From the NCBI GenBank assembly GCA_001774505.1, contig MFAF01000066.1, positions 1 through 6,583 on the forward strand: a stretch of DNA of 6,583 nucleotides. The letters are read 5' to 3'. The notes under the pieces were generated by a model. That model did not search any database, was not told where the DNA came from, and saw only the letters and a list, made by a program, of their open reading frames with translations. The position numbers and the translations under genes are program-made. Origin of the DNA: Candidatus Coatesbacteria bacterium RBG_13_66_14 (GTDB lineage: Bacteria; RBG-13-66-14). Shown one piece after another: positions 1-6,240 of this stretch; within the stretch, counting starts at the first letter, position 1; every line of letters begins with the position of its first letter.

Positions 1-1531
1 ACACCTCGCATCGGACCTGGGTGGCGAAGCCGCGCCGGTTGAGCAGGATTATCGCCTGCCGGCCCTTCCCAATCTCGCCCTTGAGCGCCTCCAGGAGCTC
101 GACGGGCACGAGCTGGTCGCGAGGCCGGCCCCGCATGTCCACCAGTTGGACCGTGGGGAAGCTCGCCCCGTCCACCCGTTCCGTGAGCCGGAGCCGCTCG
201 ATCCTCCCCTCCCGAGCCAGCTTGGCCGTCCAGACGCTGGGGGTGGCGCTGCCCAGGACCAGCGTCGCCCCCTCGAGCCGGCAGCGCTTGGCCGCGACCT
301 CCCGGGCGTGGTACCGGGGCTGTTCCTGCTGTTTGTAGGCGTCCTCGTGCTCCTCGTCCATCACCACCAGGCCGAGGTTCCTCACCGGGGCGAACACGGC
401 GGAGCGCGGTCCCAGGGCCACCCGGGCCTTCCCCTCGTTAATACGCAGCCACTCCGAGCGGCGCTGGGCGAACCCCTGGCGCGAGTGCAGGAGCGCGACC
501 CCGTCCCCGAACCACCGGCGGAAGAGGCGCATCAGTTGGGCCGTCAGGGCTATCTCGGGCACCAGCACGATGACGCCCCGGTCCCTGGCCAGGCACGCCT
601 CCGTCGCCCGGAGATAGACCTCGGTCTTCCCGGAGCCGGTCACCCCGTCGAGGAGAAAGGCGCCGTACCCGCCCAATGAGGCGGTAATCCTCTCCAGCGC
701 CCGGCCCTGCTCGTCGGTGAGCCGGTGGCGCGGCGGCGGTGCGGGGTCCCCCTCGTCGAGCCGATCCACGGGAAAGAGCTCCACCAGCTTTTTCTTTTCC
801 AGGGCGTGGAGGGTGGAGTAGCCGACCTCGGCCGAGCGGCAGGCGTCGGCGGCCCAGACGGCGTCGCGGCCCGCGGCGTGGGAGATGAGGTACGCCAGGG
901 CGCGGGCCCCGGCGGGCGACTTTTTCGCGAATTCCCCCAACTCCGGCGGGTCGGCGATCAATCGGACGGCAAGGCTCTCCTTCGAGGTGACCGGCGGCGC
1001 CGCCGGCTCGTCCCAGGCGCGCAGGTGACCTTCGGCGACCAGGCGGTCCAGCGCCGTCCCCGCCCCTTTCCCCAGACCGTGGATCAGCCTGCGCTTGTTG
1101 ACGGGACCGCCCTGGAGCCGGTTCCATATCTCGGCGACGGTCCCCCCCAGGTCCAGCGGCGGCCCGGTCGGGCCGAAGCCGTACATCCTGCGCGTACGGG
1201 ACCCGACGGGGAGCATGGCGTCCAGCGTGACGCCCGGGGGCTCCGCGTAGTAATCGGCCAACCAGCGGCCCAGTATGAGCCGCTTTTCGTCGAAGAGTGG
1301 ACGGTCGTCCAGCACCCCGATCACCGGCTGGATCGAGACGGTATCCATCCCCTCGGGCGGCTGGTCGAGAAGTTCCACGACGAACCCCAGGGCGGTCGCG
1401 CCTCGGAGCGGGACGTGGACCCGGGTGCCCGGCTCGGCCCTCACTCCCGGCGGAAAGCGGTAGGTGAGGGTCCGCCGGAGCTCCAGGTTCAGCGCGACCT
1501 CGACGTAGAGCTGTCCGTCATCGGTGCCCAT
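1..1531 (-). CDS. priA: Primosomal protein N' (replication restart helicase PriA), C-terminus cut off by window edge
   Basis: PriA is a superfamily 2 3'-5' DNA helicase that recognises abandoned replication forks and helps reload the replicative helicase. The 510 residues visible here read continuously. An N-terminal 3'-end-binding domain (about 1-100, VEVALNLELRRTLTYRFP) is followed by a winged-helix region containing the family-typical LADYYAEP segment. The helicase lobe has Walker A GVTGSGKTEVY (296-306), VPEIALT (324-330), GPRSAVFAP (374-382), Walker B DEEH (392-395), the aromatic-rich YKQQEQPRYHAR segment and motif III GSATPS (427-432). The sequence ends at LLNRRGFATQVRCEV (496-510), where C508 would be the first zinc-binding cysteine. 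PriA is usually about 730-820 residues, so roughly the last third is missing. I chose ATG 1531 because the conserved beta strand begins within ten residues and a weak GGTGGA lies 9 nt upstream. An in-frame GTG at 1567, three bases after GGAGG, would add 12 residues. Identification is firm; the start is less so. Confidence 0.96.
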   Translation of the reverse strand, partial: MGTDDGQLYVEVALNLELRRTLTYRFPPGVRAEPGTRVHVPLRGATALGFVVELLDQPPEGMDTVSIQPVIGVLDDRPLFDEKRLILGRWLADYYAEPPGVTLDAMLPVGSRTRRMYGFGPTGPPLDLGGTVAEIWNRLQGGPVNKRRLIHGLGKGAGTALDRLVAEGHLRAWDEPAAPPVTSKESLAVRLIADPPELGEFAKKSPAGARALAYLISHAAGRDAVWAADACRSAEVGYSTLHALEKKKLVELFPVDRLDEGDPAPPPRHRLTDEQGRALERITASLGGYGAFLLDGVTGSGKTEVYLRATEACLARDRGVIVLVPEIALTAQLMRLFRRWFGDGVALLHSRQGFAQRRSEWLRINEGKARVALGPRSAVFAPVRNLGLVVMDEEHEDAYKQQEQPRYHAREVAAKRCRLEGATLVLGSATPSVWTAKLAREGRIERLRLTERVDGASFPTVQLVDMRGRPRDQLVPVELLEALKGEIGKGRQAIILLNRRGFATQVRCEV

Positions 1532-1559
1532 CGGCGTCCGTCCACCGTCCGTTTCCGAG

Positions 1560-1588
1560 TTGACCACTCCCCTCCGGTCTGGTAGATT
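1560..1588 (+). promoter_or_regulatory. Candidate sigma70-type promoter for the TPR membrane protein gene
   Basis: TTGACC (1560-1565) and TAGATT (1583-1588) are separated by 17 bp and match five and four of six consensus bases. Transcription would start near 1595, about 30 nt before the ATG at 1627. No clear Shine-Dalgarno sequence precedes that ATG. The element shares bases 1586-1588 with the priA -10 on the opposite strand. Confidence 0.55.
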
Positions 1589-1614
1589 ATGCACCGGCAT
1601 TACCTACGGGTCAA
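1586..1614 (-). promoter_or_regulatory. Candidate sigma70-type promoter for priA
   Basis: Reading leftward, TTGACC (1614-1609) and CATAAT (1591-1586) are separated by exactly 17 bp, and each matches five of six consensus bases. Transcription would begin near 1579, giving a leader of about 48 nt before the ATG at 1531. The -10 element overlaps the -10 of the rightward promoter on the other strand. Confidence 0.6.
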
Positions 1615-1626
1615 AGCGCACGTAAT

Positions 1627-2721
1627 ATGGCCGGAAAACGCACCCTCATAACCGTGATCCTGGTGGTCGTCACCCTGGGGGCCGCGGTGCTGGCCGTCGT
1701 TTTGAACGTCAAAACGGTGGACGTTTACGGGGACGTGACCGCCACCATATTTTTCGGGAACCTTTCCGACGCCGAGACGGAGCGCCTGCTGGGTCTGGCC
1801 GGGGAAGCGTACCGGGAGGGCGATTTCGAGGGGGCCCTGACCCTGGTCACCTTCGCCTACACTTACAACGACGGGGAGCACAGGGATGAACTGCTCCTGC
1901 TCTGGAGCACGCTCCTGCTGGACCAGGGAAAGCACGCCGACGCCTGCCGGGTGCTCGACGAGCTGGTCGCCCTCGCCCCTTCGGGGGACGTCCTCGAGTG
2001 GGACCGGTTGGGCGAGATGGTGCTGGACCAGCTCGACCGCAATCTGGTGATGGAGGACGGCTTCCGGTACTCCACGGCGGTGAGGCTGCGCGGGTACTGC
2101 GCGCAGGTCGGCTCCGATTCCCTGGACGCCGTGGACGCCGTCTTCGACCGCGAGCTGGACCGCGCCTACGACGTGGAGTGGGTGCTGGAGTTCGAGAAAG
2201 AGATGGCCTACCAGGACCCCCGGACGGCCGAGCGCGACGTCGGGGCGGCGGAGATGGAGGCCGAGCGCCGCGCGCCGGGTGAGCTGGCCGCGCTCCTGGG
2301 CCAGAGGATCGAGCTGGGTCCTCCCCCCCTGGAGGACGCGCCCCTGGTGTCCGAGGTCAAGCTGGGCGAGTACCTGCAGTTCGCCGAGCGCATCGTCTAC
2401 GAGATCCTGGGGACGGAGCTGGCGCAGGAGGAGGAGAAACGCAGCCTGGAGGGCGAGTCCCTCGCCGGGGAGGAACCGGAGGCGGAGACCCTGGACGACC
2501 CCTTCGCGGGTCTATCCGAGAGCGAGCGCGCGCTGATCGAGGAGGCCCTTAGCGCGGCCCGCTCCCGGGAGGGTCCCAAGTGGAAGGCGACCACGAGAAT
2601 CCGGTGCGCCCTGCCCGGTTTCACCCTGCGCGAGGTGCTGGACTACCTGGGGCTGGATCCGTACACGGGCAGGCCGCAGGTCGCGGGGCCGGAGCCCGTG
2701 GAGGAGGCGGTCGGCGCCTGA
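1627..2721 (+). CDS. Membrane-anchored TPR-like protein of unknown function
   Basis: I do not recognise a named family for this 364-residue protein. It starts MAGKR, followed by a single hydrophobic segment at about 7-26 with no clear signal-peptidase site, so it is probably an uncleaved anchor with the rest outside the cytoplasm by the positive-inside rule. Residues about 52-83 (AYREGDFEGALTLV) and 87-118 (LLLDQGKHADACRVLDELVALAP) fit two helix-turn-helix tetratricopeptide repeats, which normally mediate protein binding. The middle (about 120-250) looks helical and charged. Residues about 250-315 are very acidic and may be disordered. The C-terminal segment (about 318-350, ending FTLREVLDYLGLDPYTG) looks folded again. 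The gene has its own promoter and a strong terminator, so it is probably transcribed alone, divergently from priA. ATG 1627 is kept because later GTG codons would remove the anchor. That the gene is real is likely; any function would be a guess. Confidence 0.85.
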   Translation: MAGKRTLITVILVVVTLGAAVLAVVLNVKTVDVYGDVTATIFFGNLSDAETERLLGLAGEAYREGDFEGALTLVTFAYTYNDGEHRDELLLLWSTLLLDQGKHADACRVLDELVALAPSGDVLEWDRLGEMVLDQLDRNLVMEDGFRYSTAVRLRGYCAQVGSDSLDAVDAVFDRELDRAYDVEWVLEFEKEMAYQDPRTAERDVGAAEMEAERRAPGELAALLGQRIELGPPPLEDAPLVSEVKLGEYLQFAERIVYEILGTELAQEEEKRSLEGESLAGEEPEAETLDDPFAGLSESERALIEEALSAARSREGPKWKATTRIRCALPGFTLREVLDYLGLDPYTGRPQVAGPEPVEEAVGA

Positions 2722-2755
2722 CGGTCCGAGCCGAGCCGGAGGTGGTTATAAGGAG

Positions 2756-2785
2756 ACAAGGGGTTTTTTAATCCCTTGTTTTTTT
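2756..2785 (+). terminator. Rho-independent terminator after the TPR protein gene
   Basis: A 7-bp perfect stem, ACAAGGG (2756-2762) with CCCTTGT (2773-2779), can be extended inward by G-T and two T-A pairs to 10 bp around a TTTT loop. Seven T residues follow (2779-2785). The stem begins 35 nt after the stop codon. The opposite strand has no T run after the stem, so the terminator works rightward only. Confidence 0.88.
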
Positions 2786-2805
2786 AACAGTGAAACGCGA
2801 TGTGT

Positions 2806-2837
2806 AAAAAGGGAGGACCCGAAAGCCCTCCCCTTTT
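2806..2837 (-). terminator. Intrinsic terminator for the NYN gene, possibly bidirectional
   Basis: GGGAGG (2811-2816) pairs with CCTCCC (2827-2832) around a 10-nt loop. The flanking AAAAA (2806-2810) and TTTT (2834-2837) can extend the stem past one bulged C. Read leftward, the stem is followed by five T residues, and it lies 14 nt past the NYN stop codon. Read rightward it is followed by TTTTCTTT, so it could also back up the preceding terminator. Confidence 0.75.
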
Positions 2838-2850
2838 CTTTCCGTCGAGG

Positions 2851-3360
2851 CTAGGTGCCGGGCAGCTTCTCGAAATCCTCGCGCAGGTACTGCAGGTCGT
2901 AGTAACGGTCCGCCGAGTTGATGAGCTCGATGGCCACCATCCCGCGGGTCGAGACGACGATGACCTCCTTGCCGCGGGTGCGCATCAGCTCCAGGGCCCG
3001 CTCGAAGTCGGAGTCGCCCGAGAAGATGATCGCGCGCTGGTAGTTCTCCACCGTGTTGAACATGTCCACGACCATCTCGGTGTCCAGGTTGGCCTTGCGT
3101 ATCTCCTCCCCGGAGTCCAGGTCGAAGATGACCTTCACCCTTTTCCGCCGCACGGTGTAGCCCATCATGGTCAGGGCGTTGAGGAAGTTCTCCTCCTTGG
3201 CCTCGGTGGGGTTCTGCACCCCCGTGTAGTAAAAGGCGTTGTACAGGTCCTCGGGGTCGGGGACGAAGTAGTGGAGGATGCGTTTGTAGTCCAGGTGCCA
3301 GCCCAGCTTCTTCTGGGCGTAGAACATGTTGACGCCGTCCACGAAGAGCGCGACCTTCAT
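2851..3360 (-). CDS. NYN-domain protein (LabA/DUF88-type), putative metal-dependent ribonuclease
   Basis: This 169-residue protein is essentially one NYN domain, a PIN-like nuclease fold. Visible motifs are VDGVNMF at 7-13 with D8 and N11, KANLDTEMVVDM at 89-100 with D93, E95 and D99, and SGDSDF at 114-119 with D116 and D118. These acidic residues correspond to the metal-binding centre of the family, so the active site looks intact. The later GKEVIVVS and ALELMR segments fit the rest of the Rossmann-like core. There is no signal peptide or membrane segment, so it should be cytoplasmic. Family members include RNases and proteins with regulatory roles such as cyanobacterial LabA; the substrate here is unknown. 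ATG 3360 is supported by GGGGTG five bases upstream and by the family motif starting at residue 7. The gene is a single unit with its own promoter and terminator, and no antitoxin-like partner lies beside it. Family assignment is strong and activity is inferred. Confidence 0.93.
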   Translation of the reverse strand: MKVALFVDGVNMFYAQKKLGWHLDYKRILHYFVPDPEDLYNAFYYTGVQNPTEAKEENFLNALTMMGYTVRRKRVKVIFDLDSGEEIRKANLDTEMVVDMFNTVENYQRAIIFSGDSDFERALELMRTRGKEVIVVSTRGMVAIELINSADRYYDLQYLREDFEKLPGT

Positions 3361-3365
3361 TTTTT

Positions 3366-3371
3366 CACCCC
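3366..3371 (-). promoter_or_regulatory. Ribosome binding site of the NYN gene
   Basis: GGGGTG reads leftward and ends five bases before the ATG at 3360, supporting that start. Confidence 0.6.
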
Positions 3372-3406
3372 GGATGTTTTTTTTGTATTCGGTCTAGGGA
3401 GGCGCA

Positions 3407-3435
3407 AGCTTACCAAGGCCCACCCGTCGTGTCAA
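3407..3435 (-). promoter_or_regulatory. Candidate sigma70-type promoter for the NYN gene
   Basis: A perfect TTGACA (3435-3430) lies 17 bp from TAAGCT (3412-3407), which matches only three of six -10 bases. Transcription would start near 3400, about 40 nt before the NYN start codon. This makes the gene independent of the protease gene upstream on the same strand. Confidence 0.5.
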
Positions 3436-3476
3436 TTCGCCGGGACCGGTGGGGTGGAAAAATCGTCGCGACGGAA

Positions 3477-3498
3477 AGGGGGACTCGCGGGTCCCCCT
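3477..3498 (-). terminator. Strong GC-rich hairpin, possible terminator of the protease gene
   Basis: AGGGGGAC (3477-3484) pairs perfectly with GTCCCCCT (3491-3498) around a 6-nt loop. Read leftward, the direction of the protease gene, only a short T run (TTTCC) follows, so termination would depend mainly on the stem. It lies 90 nt past the protease stop codon and 42 nt before the NYN -35 element. Confidence 0.45.
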
Positions 3499-3511
3499 CG
3501 TTCGCTACTAT

Positions 3512-3572
3512 GGAAGGCAAGGGGTTTAACCGAGCGTAGCGAGCTACGCCCCCGGCGAAACCCCTTGTTTCC
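3512..3572. repeat. Compound palindrome (hairpin within hairpin) in the intergenic region
   Basis: An outer 10-bp perfect stem, CAAGGGGTTT (3518-3527) with AAACCCCTTG (3558-3567), is extended outward by GGAA (3512-3515) with TTCC (3569-3572). It encloses a second 6-bp perfect stem, GCGTAG (3534-3539) with CTACGC (3544-3549), closed by a CGAG tetraloop. The outer arms repeat the CAAGGGG/CCCTTG arms of the terminator at 2756-2779. The element begins 16 nt beyond the stop codon of the protease gene. It may end or stabilise that mRNA, or be a dispersed palindromic repeat; other copies cannot be seen from this window. Confidence 0.7.
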
Positions 3573-3587
3573 ACCTTTGTGAATTGG

Positions 3588-6110
3588 TCACCGCGATACG
3601 ACCACACGCTGCGTCGCCGTCGCCCCTCCGCCCGTCAGGCGGATGAGATAAACGCCGTTGGCGACGCCGTCGGTTTCCCAGGCGACCTCGTGGCGGCCCG
3701 CCGTGAATTCGCCGCGGGCGACGGTATCCACCAGGCGGCCGGCCAGGTCGTACACATCTATCCGCACCGTCCCGTCGGCGGCCAGGGTGAAGGGGACAGT
3801 GGCGAAGGTCCCGGCCGGGCAGGGGTAGCACGGCTCCAGCCTCGTGACCCGCGCCCCGGCGCCCGGTCCGGACACCTCGATGGGTCCAAAGAAGCTTCTG
3901 GAACCGTCGGCGCCCAGCGCCTCCAGCTTGTAGCGGTAGAGCGACCCGGTTGAGGCGTCGAGGTCCAGGTAGCGTCCGCCGGTCAGGGGAATCTCATTTA
4001 GCCTGATGTAGCCGCCTTTTTCCTCGCGGAGCACATTCACCCCGGTTATTTCAGCCGGGTTGTCCGCCCGCCATGCGAGCAGGACGCCCTCGTCCACGGC
4101 TTCGCCGGAGAAGGCCACGGAGCCGATGTCCGAGGTCTGCTCGGCCACACGGACGTCGTCGAAGTAGAAGCCCTCGAGGGCGAGGCCGCCGTCGGAGAAG
4201 AAGCGGAACCGCACCTCGACGATGTCACCCGTGTAGGCGGAGAAATCGTACCTCTTACTGGTCCAGTCCAGATTGATCCCGCTGAAGACGTCCTTCTGGA
4301 CCCAGGCGCCCCCGTCCACCGAAACGTCGAGGTAAACGAAGTCGTAGCCGGATTCAAGTTCGTAGCTAGTCCAGAAGGTCAGTTCGTCGTGGTCGGCGTC
4401 CACGTAGATGGGGCAGGTCTTGATCCAGGAATTCTGGCCGTTGCCGTAGCCGCCGGAGCCCGTATCGCCGCACTTCCAGGAGTGGGTGGGGGAGTGCGCG
4501 CCCTCGGTGGAGACGTGCCACTGGTCGCCGGTGCCGCCGTGGGTCCAGAGGCCCTCGCCCGATTCCACGTCGTCCTCGAAACCCACCCCGATGACGATGC
4601 CGAAGGTGGATTCGGTGGAGTAGCCGCCGTCGGCGGTGATGGCAAGGTCGGCGTAGGCGAAGTAGTGGTCGGGGCAGAAGCTGCCGACGATGAACCTGAA
4701 CGCGTCGGAGGCGGTCCCTCCGGGGGGGATGGAGCCGAAGTCGCCGGACGCATCCGAGACGGTGAAGTAGGCGTCGTCAATGGCGAGGGTGGCGGCGACG
4801 CCCGTCGCGGTTTCCGTGCCTTCGTTGACCAGGGTCACGGTCGCGTCAATCGTCTCGCCGGGATCGAGCTTGCCGTCGCCGTTGCCGCCCACGGAGTCGT
4901 CGTAGACGACGGAATCGAAGGTGATGGCCACCGGCAGCACGGGGTAGGGATCGGCGTACATTTCCAAAAATTCGTCCCACAGCGTGTCGGAGAAGTCAAT
5001 GAGGGTGGTGTAGGTGGTCCAGTTCGGGTGGTCCGAGCCGTTCGTGGGGAAGTAGATTGCCATCCCGTCGCCGGAGTCCAGGGGATTGTGCATCCCGCCG
5101 GCGACGATGTAGTCCTCGAGGTCGGCGACGACCTGCGCGGCCTTGGTGCTCAGGTCGCCGGGCAGGGAGCCGTCTCCGGCCAGGGCTTCCACGAACTGGT
5201 ACAGGTCGCGGTCGTCGGCCGTGTTCCAGTAGTCGGCGGAGCTCCGGGCGGCGGTTATCCGGTTCTGATAGGTGTAGCAGTTGTCGAAGAGCGACTGGCA
5301 GAGGTCCGCCCAATCCTGGTCTATGACGGTGGGCCAGTTCTTCACGTCCTGGGCGGCCTGGGTCACTCCGCCTCCGTAGAAGTCCAGGTAATCGTTGACG
5401 ATGCGGGCGGCTATCTCCTCCGGGGTGACGCTCGCGTCCTGTTCGAAGATGTTGAACGCCTGGTAATCCCACCCGTCGCCCGGCTCCGAGTCCTCGCTGG
5501 CGATGCAGATGCCCGCGTCGCCCAGGTACTGGTAGCCGTTCTCGACCTGCCCGCCCAGGCAGACGTCGAAGCCGATGACGTCAATGAACTCCCCGACGTT
5601 CTCCAGGGCCTCCCCGATCTCCCATATTTTCAGGTCGCTGCACATCCCGCGGTCAATCCAGTCCTTGGTCTCGTCCTGGAGGAAGATGCCGCTGCCGTGG
5701 TCCCAGGCGCTGAGGAGGAAGTTGTCGGCGGGGTAGTTGTCGGTGACCCACCCCACGAAGTTCTCGAAGATCTGTGGGTCGTCCATGTCGGCCAGGTCGC
5801 CGGCCCAGATGCCGTGACCGGTGATCTGTGTGGAGATGATGTCCTCGTAGTCGCCCCCCGAGTAGCCGCCGGGATCGGTTTCGATGTGGAAGAGCCTGGT
5901 GTGGTTGTCGGGATCCCATCCCACCATCACTATTACGTCCACCCCGTCGGGGTAGGCGCTGTAGTTGCAGTCCTCCATCTCGTTGACGTCGTCCCAGCCG
6001 TAGGTCTTCAGGTTGTTCTGGTTGTTCATCCAGACCATGACGGTCCAGGACCCGGCCAGCGCCGCTAACGGCAGCGTCAGGAGGCTTATGACCAACAGCA
6101 GTTTCTTCAT
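3588..6110 (-). CDS. Secreted clostripain-family (peptidase C11) cysteine protease with C-terminal sorting-like domain
   Basis: The 840-residue product begins with a classic signal peptide (MKKLLLV, hydrophobic core, ALA before G20), so it is exported. The protease domain (about 20-385) carries AWDHGSG with catalytic His138 and FDVCLGGQVENGYQY with catalytic Cys184, followed by IASEDSEPGDGWDY (204-216), all typical of the C11 family, which cuts after basic residues. Next come a CARDB-like beta sandwich (about 395-505, NGDGKLDPGET), a MAM/jelly-roll-like domain (about 510-655, ending FYFDDVRV) and an Fn3-like segment (about 660-745). The last domain is FlgD/Por-like (about 755-840: IDVYDLAGRLVDTV, GVYLIRL), seen in FCB bacteria on proteins sorted to the surface or secreted by type IX systems. 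The usual PNP at its start is replaced by CYPCPAG. The start is ATG 6110, because AAGGAG lies 7 nt upstream and the signal peptide begins there; an in-frame ATG at 6176 lies before the predicted transcript start. Family and export are firm; specificity and secretion route are inferred. Confidence 0.93.
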   Translation of the reverse strand: MKKLLLVISLLTLPLAALAGSWTVMVWMNNQNNLKTYGWDDVNEMEDCNYSAYPDGVDVIVMVGWDPDNHTRLFHIETDPGGYSGGDYEDIISTQITGHGIWAGDLADMDDPQIFENFVGWVTDNYPADNFLLSAWDHGSGIFLQDETKDWIDRGMCSDLKIWEIGEALENVGEFIDVIGFDVCLGGQVENGYQYLGDAGICIASEDSEPGDGWDYQAFNIFEQDASVTPEEIAARIVNDYLDFYGGGVTQAAQDVKNWPTVIDQDWADLCQSLFDNCYTYQNRITAARSSADYWNTADDRDLYQFVEALAGDGSLPGDLSTKAAQVVADLEDYIVAGGMHNPLDSGDGMAIYFPTNGSDHPNWTTYTTLIDFSDTLWDEFLEMYADPYPVLPVAITFDSVVYDDSVGGNGDGKLDPGETIDATVTLVNEGTETATGVAATLAIDDAYFTVSDASGDFGSIPPGGTASDAFRFIVGSFCPDHYFAYADLAITADGGYSTESTFGIVIGVGFEDDVESGEGLWTHGGTGDQWHVSTEGAHSPTHSWKCGDTGSGGYGNGQNSWIKTCPIYVDADHDELTFWTSYELESGYDFVYLDVSVDGGAWVQKDVFSGINLDWTSKRYDFSAYTGDIVEVRFRFFSDGGLALEGFYFDDVRVAEQTSDIGSVAFSGEAVDEGVLLAWRADNPAEITGVNVLREEKGGYIRLNEIPLTGGRYLDLDASTGSLYRYKLEALGADGSRSFFGPIEVSGPGAGARVTRLEPCYPCPAGTFATVPFTLAADGTVRIDVYDLAGRLVDTVARGEFTAGRHEVAWETDGVANGVYLIRLTGGGATATQRVVVSR

Positions 6111-6117
6111 TGACGGG

Positions 6118-6123
6118 CTCCTT
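6118..6123 (-). promoter_or_regulatory. Ribosome binding site that fixes the protease start
   Basis: AAGGAG reads leftward with 7 nt to the ATG at 6110. It selects this ATG over the in-frame ATG at 6176, which would place 22 non-signal residues ahead of the signal peptide. Confidence 0.85.
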
Positions 6124-6166
6124 TGTCTCGGATAAAACGGTGGTGGAGTCTCACCGTAAAATGTGC

Positions 6167-6175
6167 TTATCCACA
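6167..6175 (+). promoter_or_regulatory. Perfect DnaA-box consensus 9-mer
   Basis: TTATCCACA matches the consensus DnaA binding site exactly. It covers the predicted transcription start (about 6172) of the protease gene, where a bound protein could block initiation. Only one copy is visible, so this is not an origin; a chance occurrence in a window this size is possible. Confidence 0.4.
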
Positions 6176-6178
6176 CAC

Positions 6179-6207
6179 AATCTAGCGGAAAAAATCCCGA
6201 CTGTCAA
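6179..6207 (-). promoter_or_regulatory. Candidate sigma70-type promoter for the C11 protease gene
   Basis: A perfect TTGACA (6207-6202) lies 17 bp from TAGATT (6184-6179), the same -10 hexamer as the promoter at 1560-1588. Transcription would start near 6172, giving a leader of about 62 nt. The leader contains an inverted repeat, ACGGTG (6137-6142) with CACCGT (6152-6157), that could fold upstream of the ribosome binding site. Confidence 0.7.
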
Positions 6208-6240
6208 TTTAATAGAGGCTTCTCCCCTCCTTGTCGGGAT
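6194..6240. repeat. 8-bp perfect inverted repeat spanning the divergent promoter region
   Basis: ATCCCGAC (6194-6201) and GTCGGGAT (6233-6240) are exact reverse complements separated by 31 bp. The left arm abuts the protease -35 inside its spacer. The right arm overlaps the -35 of the rightward promoter. This placement suits paired operator half-sites for a regulator of both genes, but that role is inferred. Confidence 0.5.

Noticed and set aside
725..1585. 286-codon plus-strand open frame across the priA start region (and a minus-strand frame at 438-1127)
   Set aside because: Both overlap the continuous PriA reading frame that carries all the helicase motifs. Their translations are Arg/Pro/Gly-rich and show no domains.
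2851..3360. NYN gene as the toxin of a toxin-antitoxin pair
   Set aside because: There is no small co-directional gene beside it: the upstream neighbour is a large protease with its own promoter, and the downstream side is a terminator and a convergent gene.
2800..3582. 260-codon plus-strand open frame opposite the NYN gene
   Set aside because: It runs through the NYN terminator, the NYN promoter and both intergenic hairpins, and its translation resembles no protein family; the NYN motifs on the minus strand explain the sequence.
4389..6068. 559-codon open frame on the plus strand opposite the protease gene
   Set aside because: Its translation is a low-complexity run of V, G, D and A with no recognisable motifs, exactly antisense to a well-supported C11 protease. 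It is a by-product of GC-rich codon use.
6167..6175. Replication origin suggested by the DnaA box
   Set aside because: Only one perfect box is visible, with no cluster and no AT-rich unwinding region. No dnaA or dnaN gene lies nearby.
6111..6176. Upstream in-frame ATG (6176) as the protease start
   Set aside because: It lies before the predicted transcript start, has no ribosome binding site, and would bury the signal peptide behind 22 extra residues. The ATG at 6110 has AAGGAG at ideal spacing.
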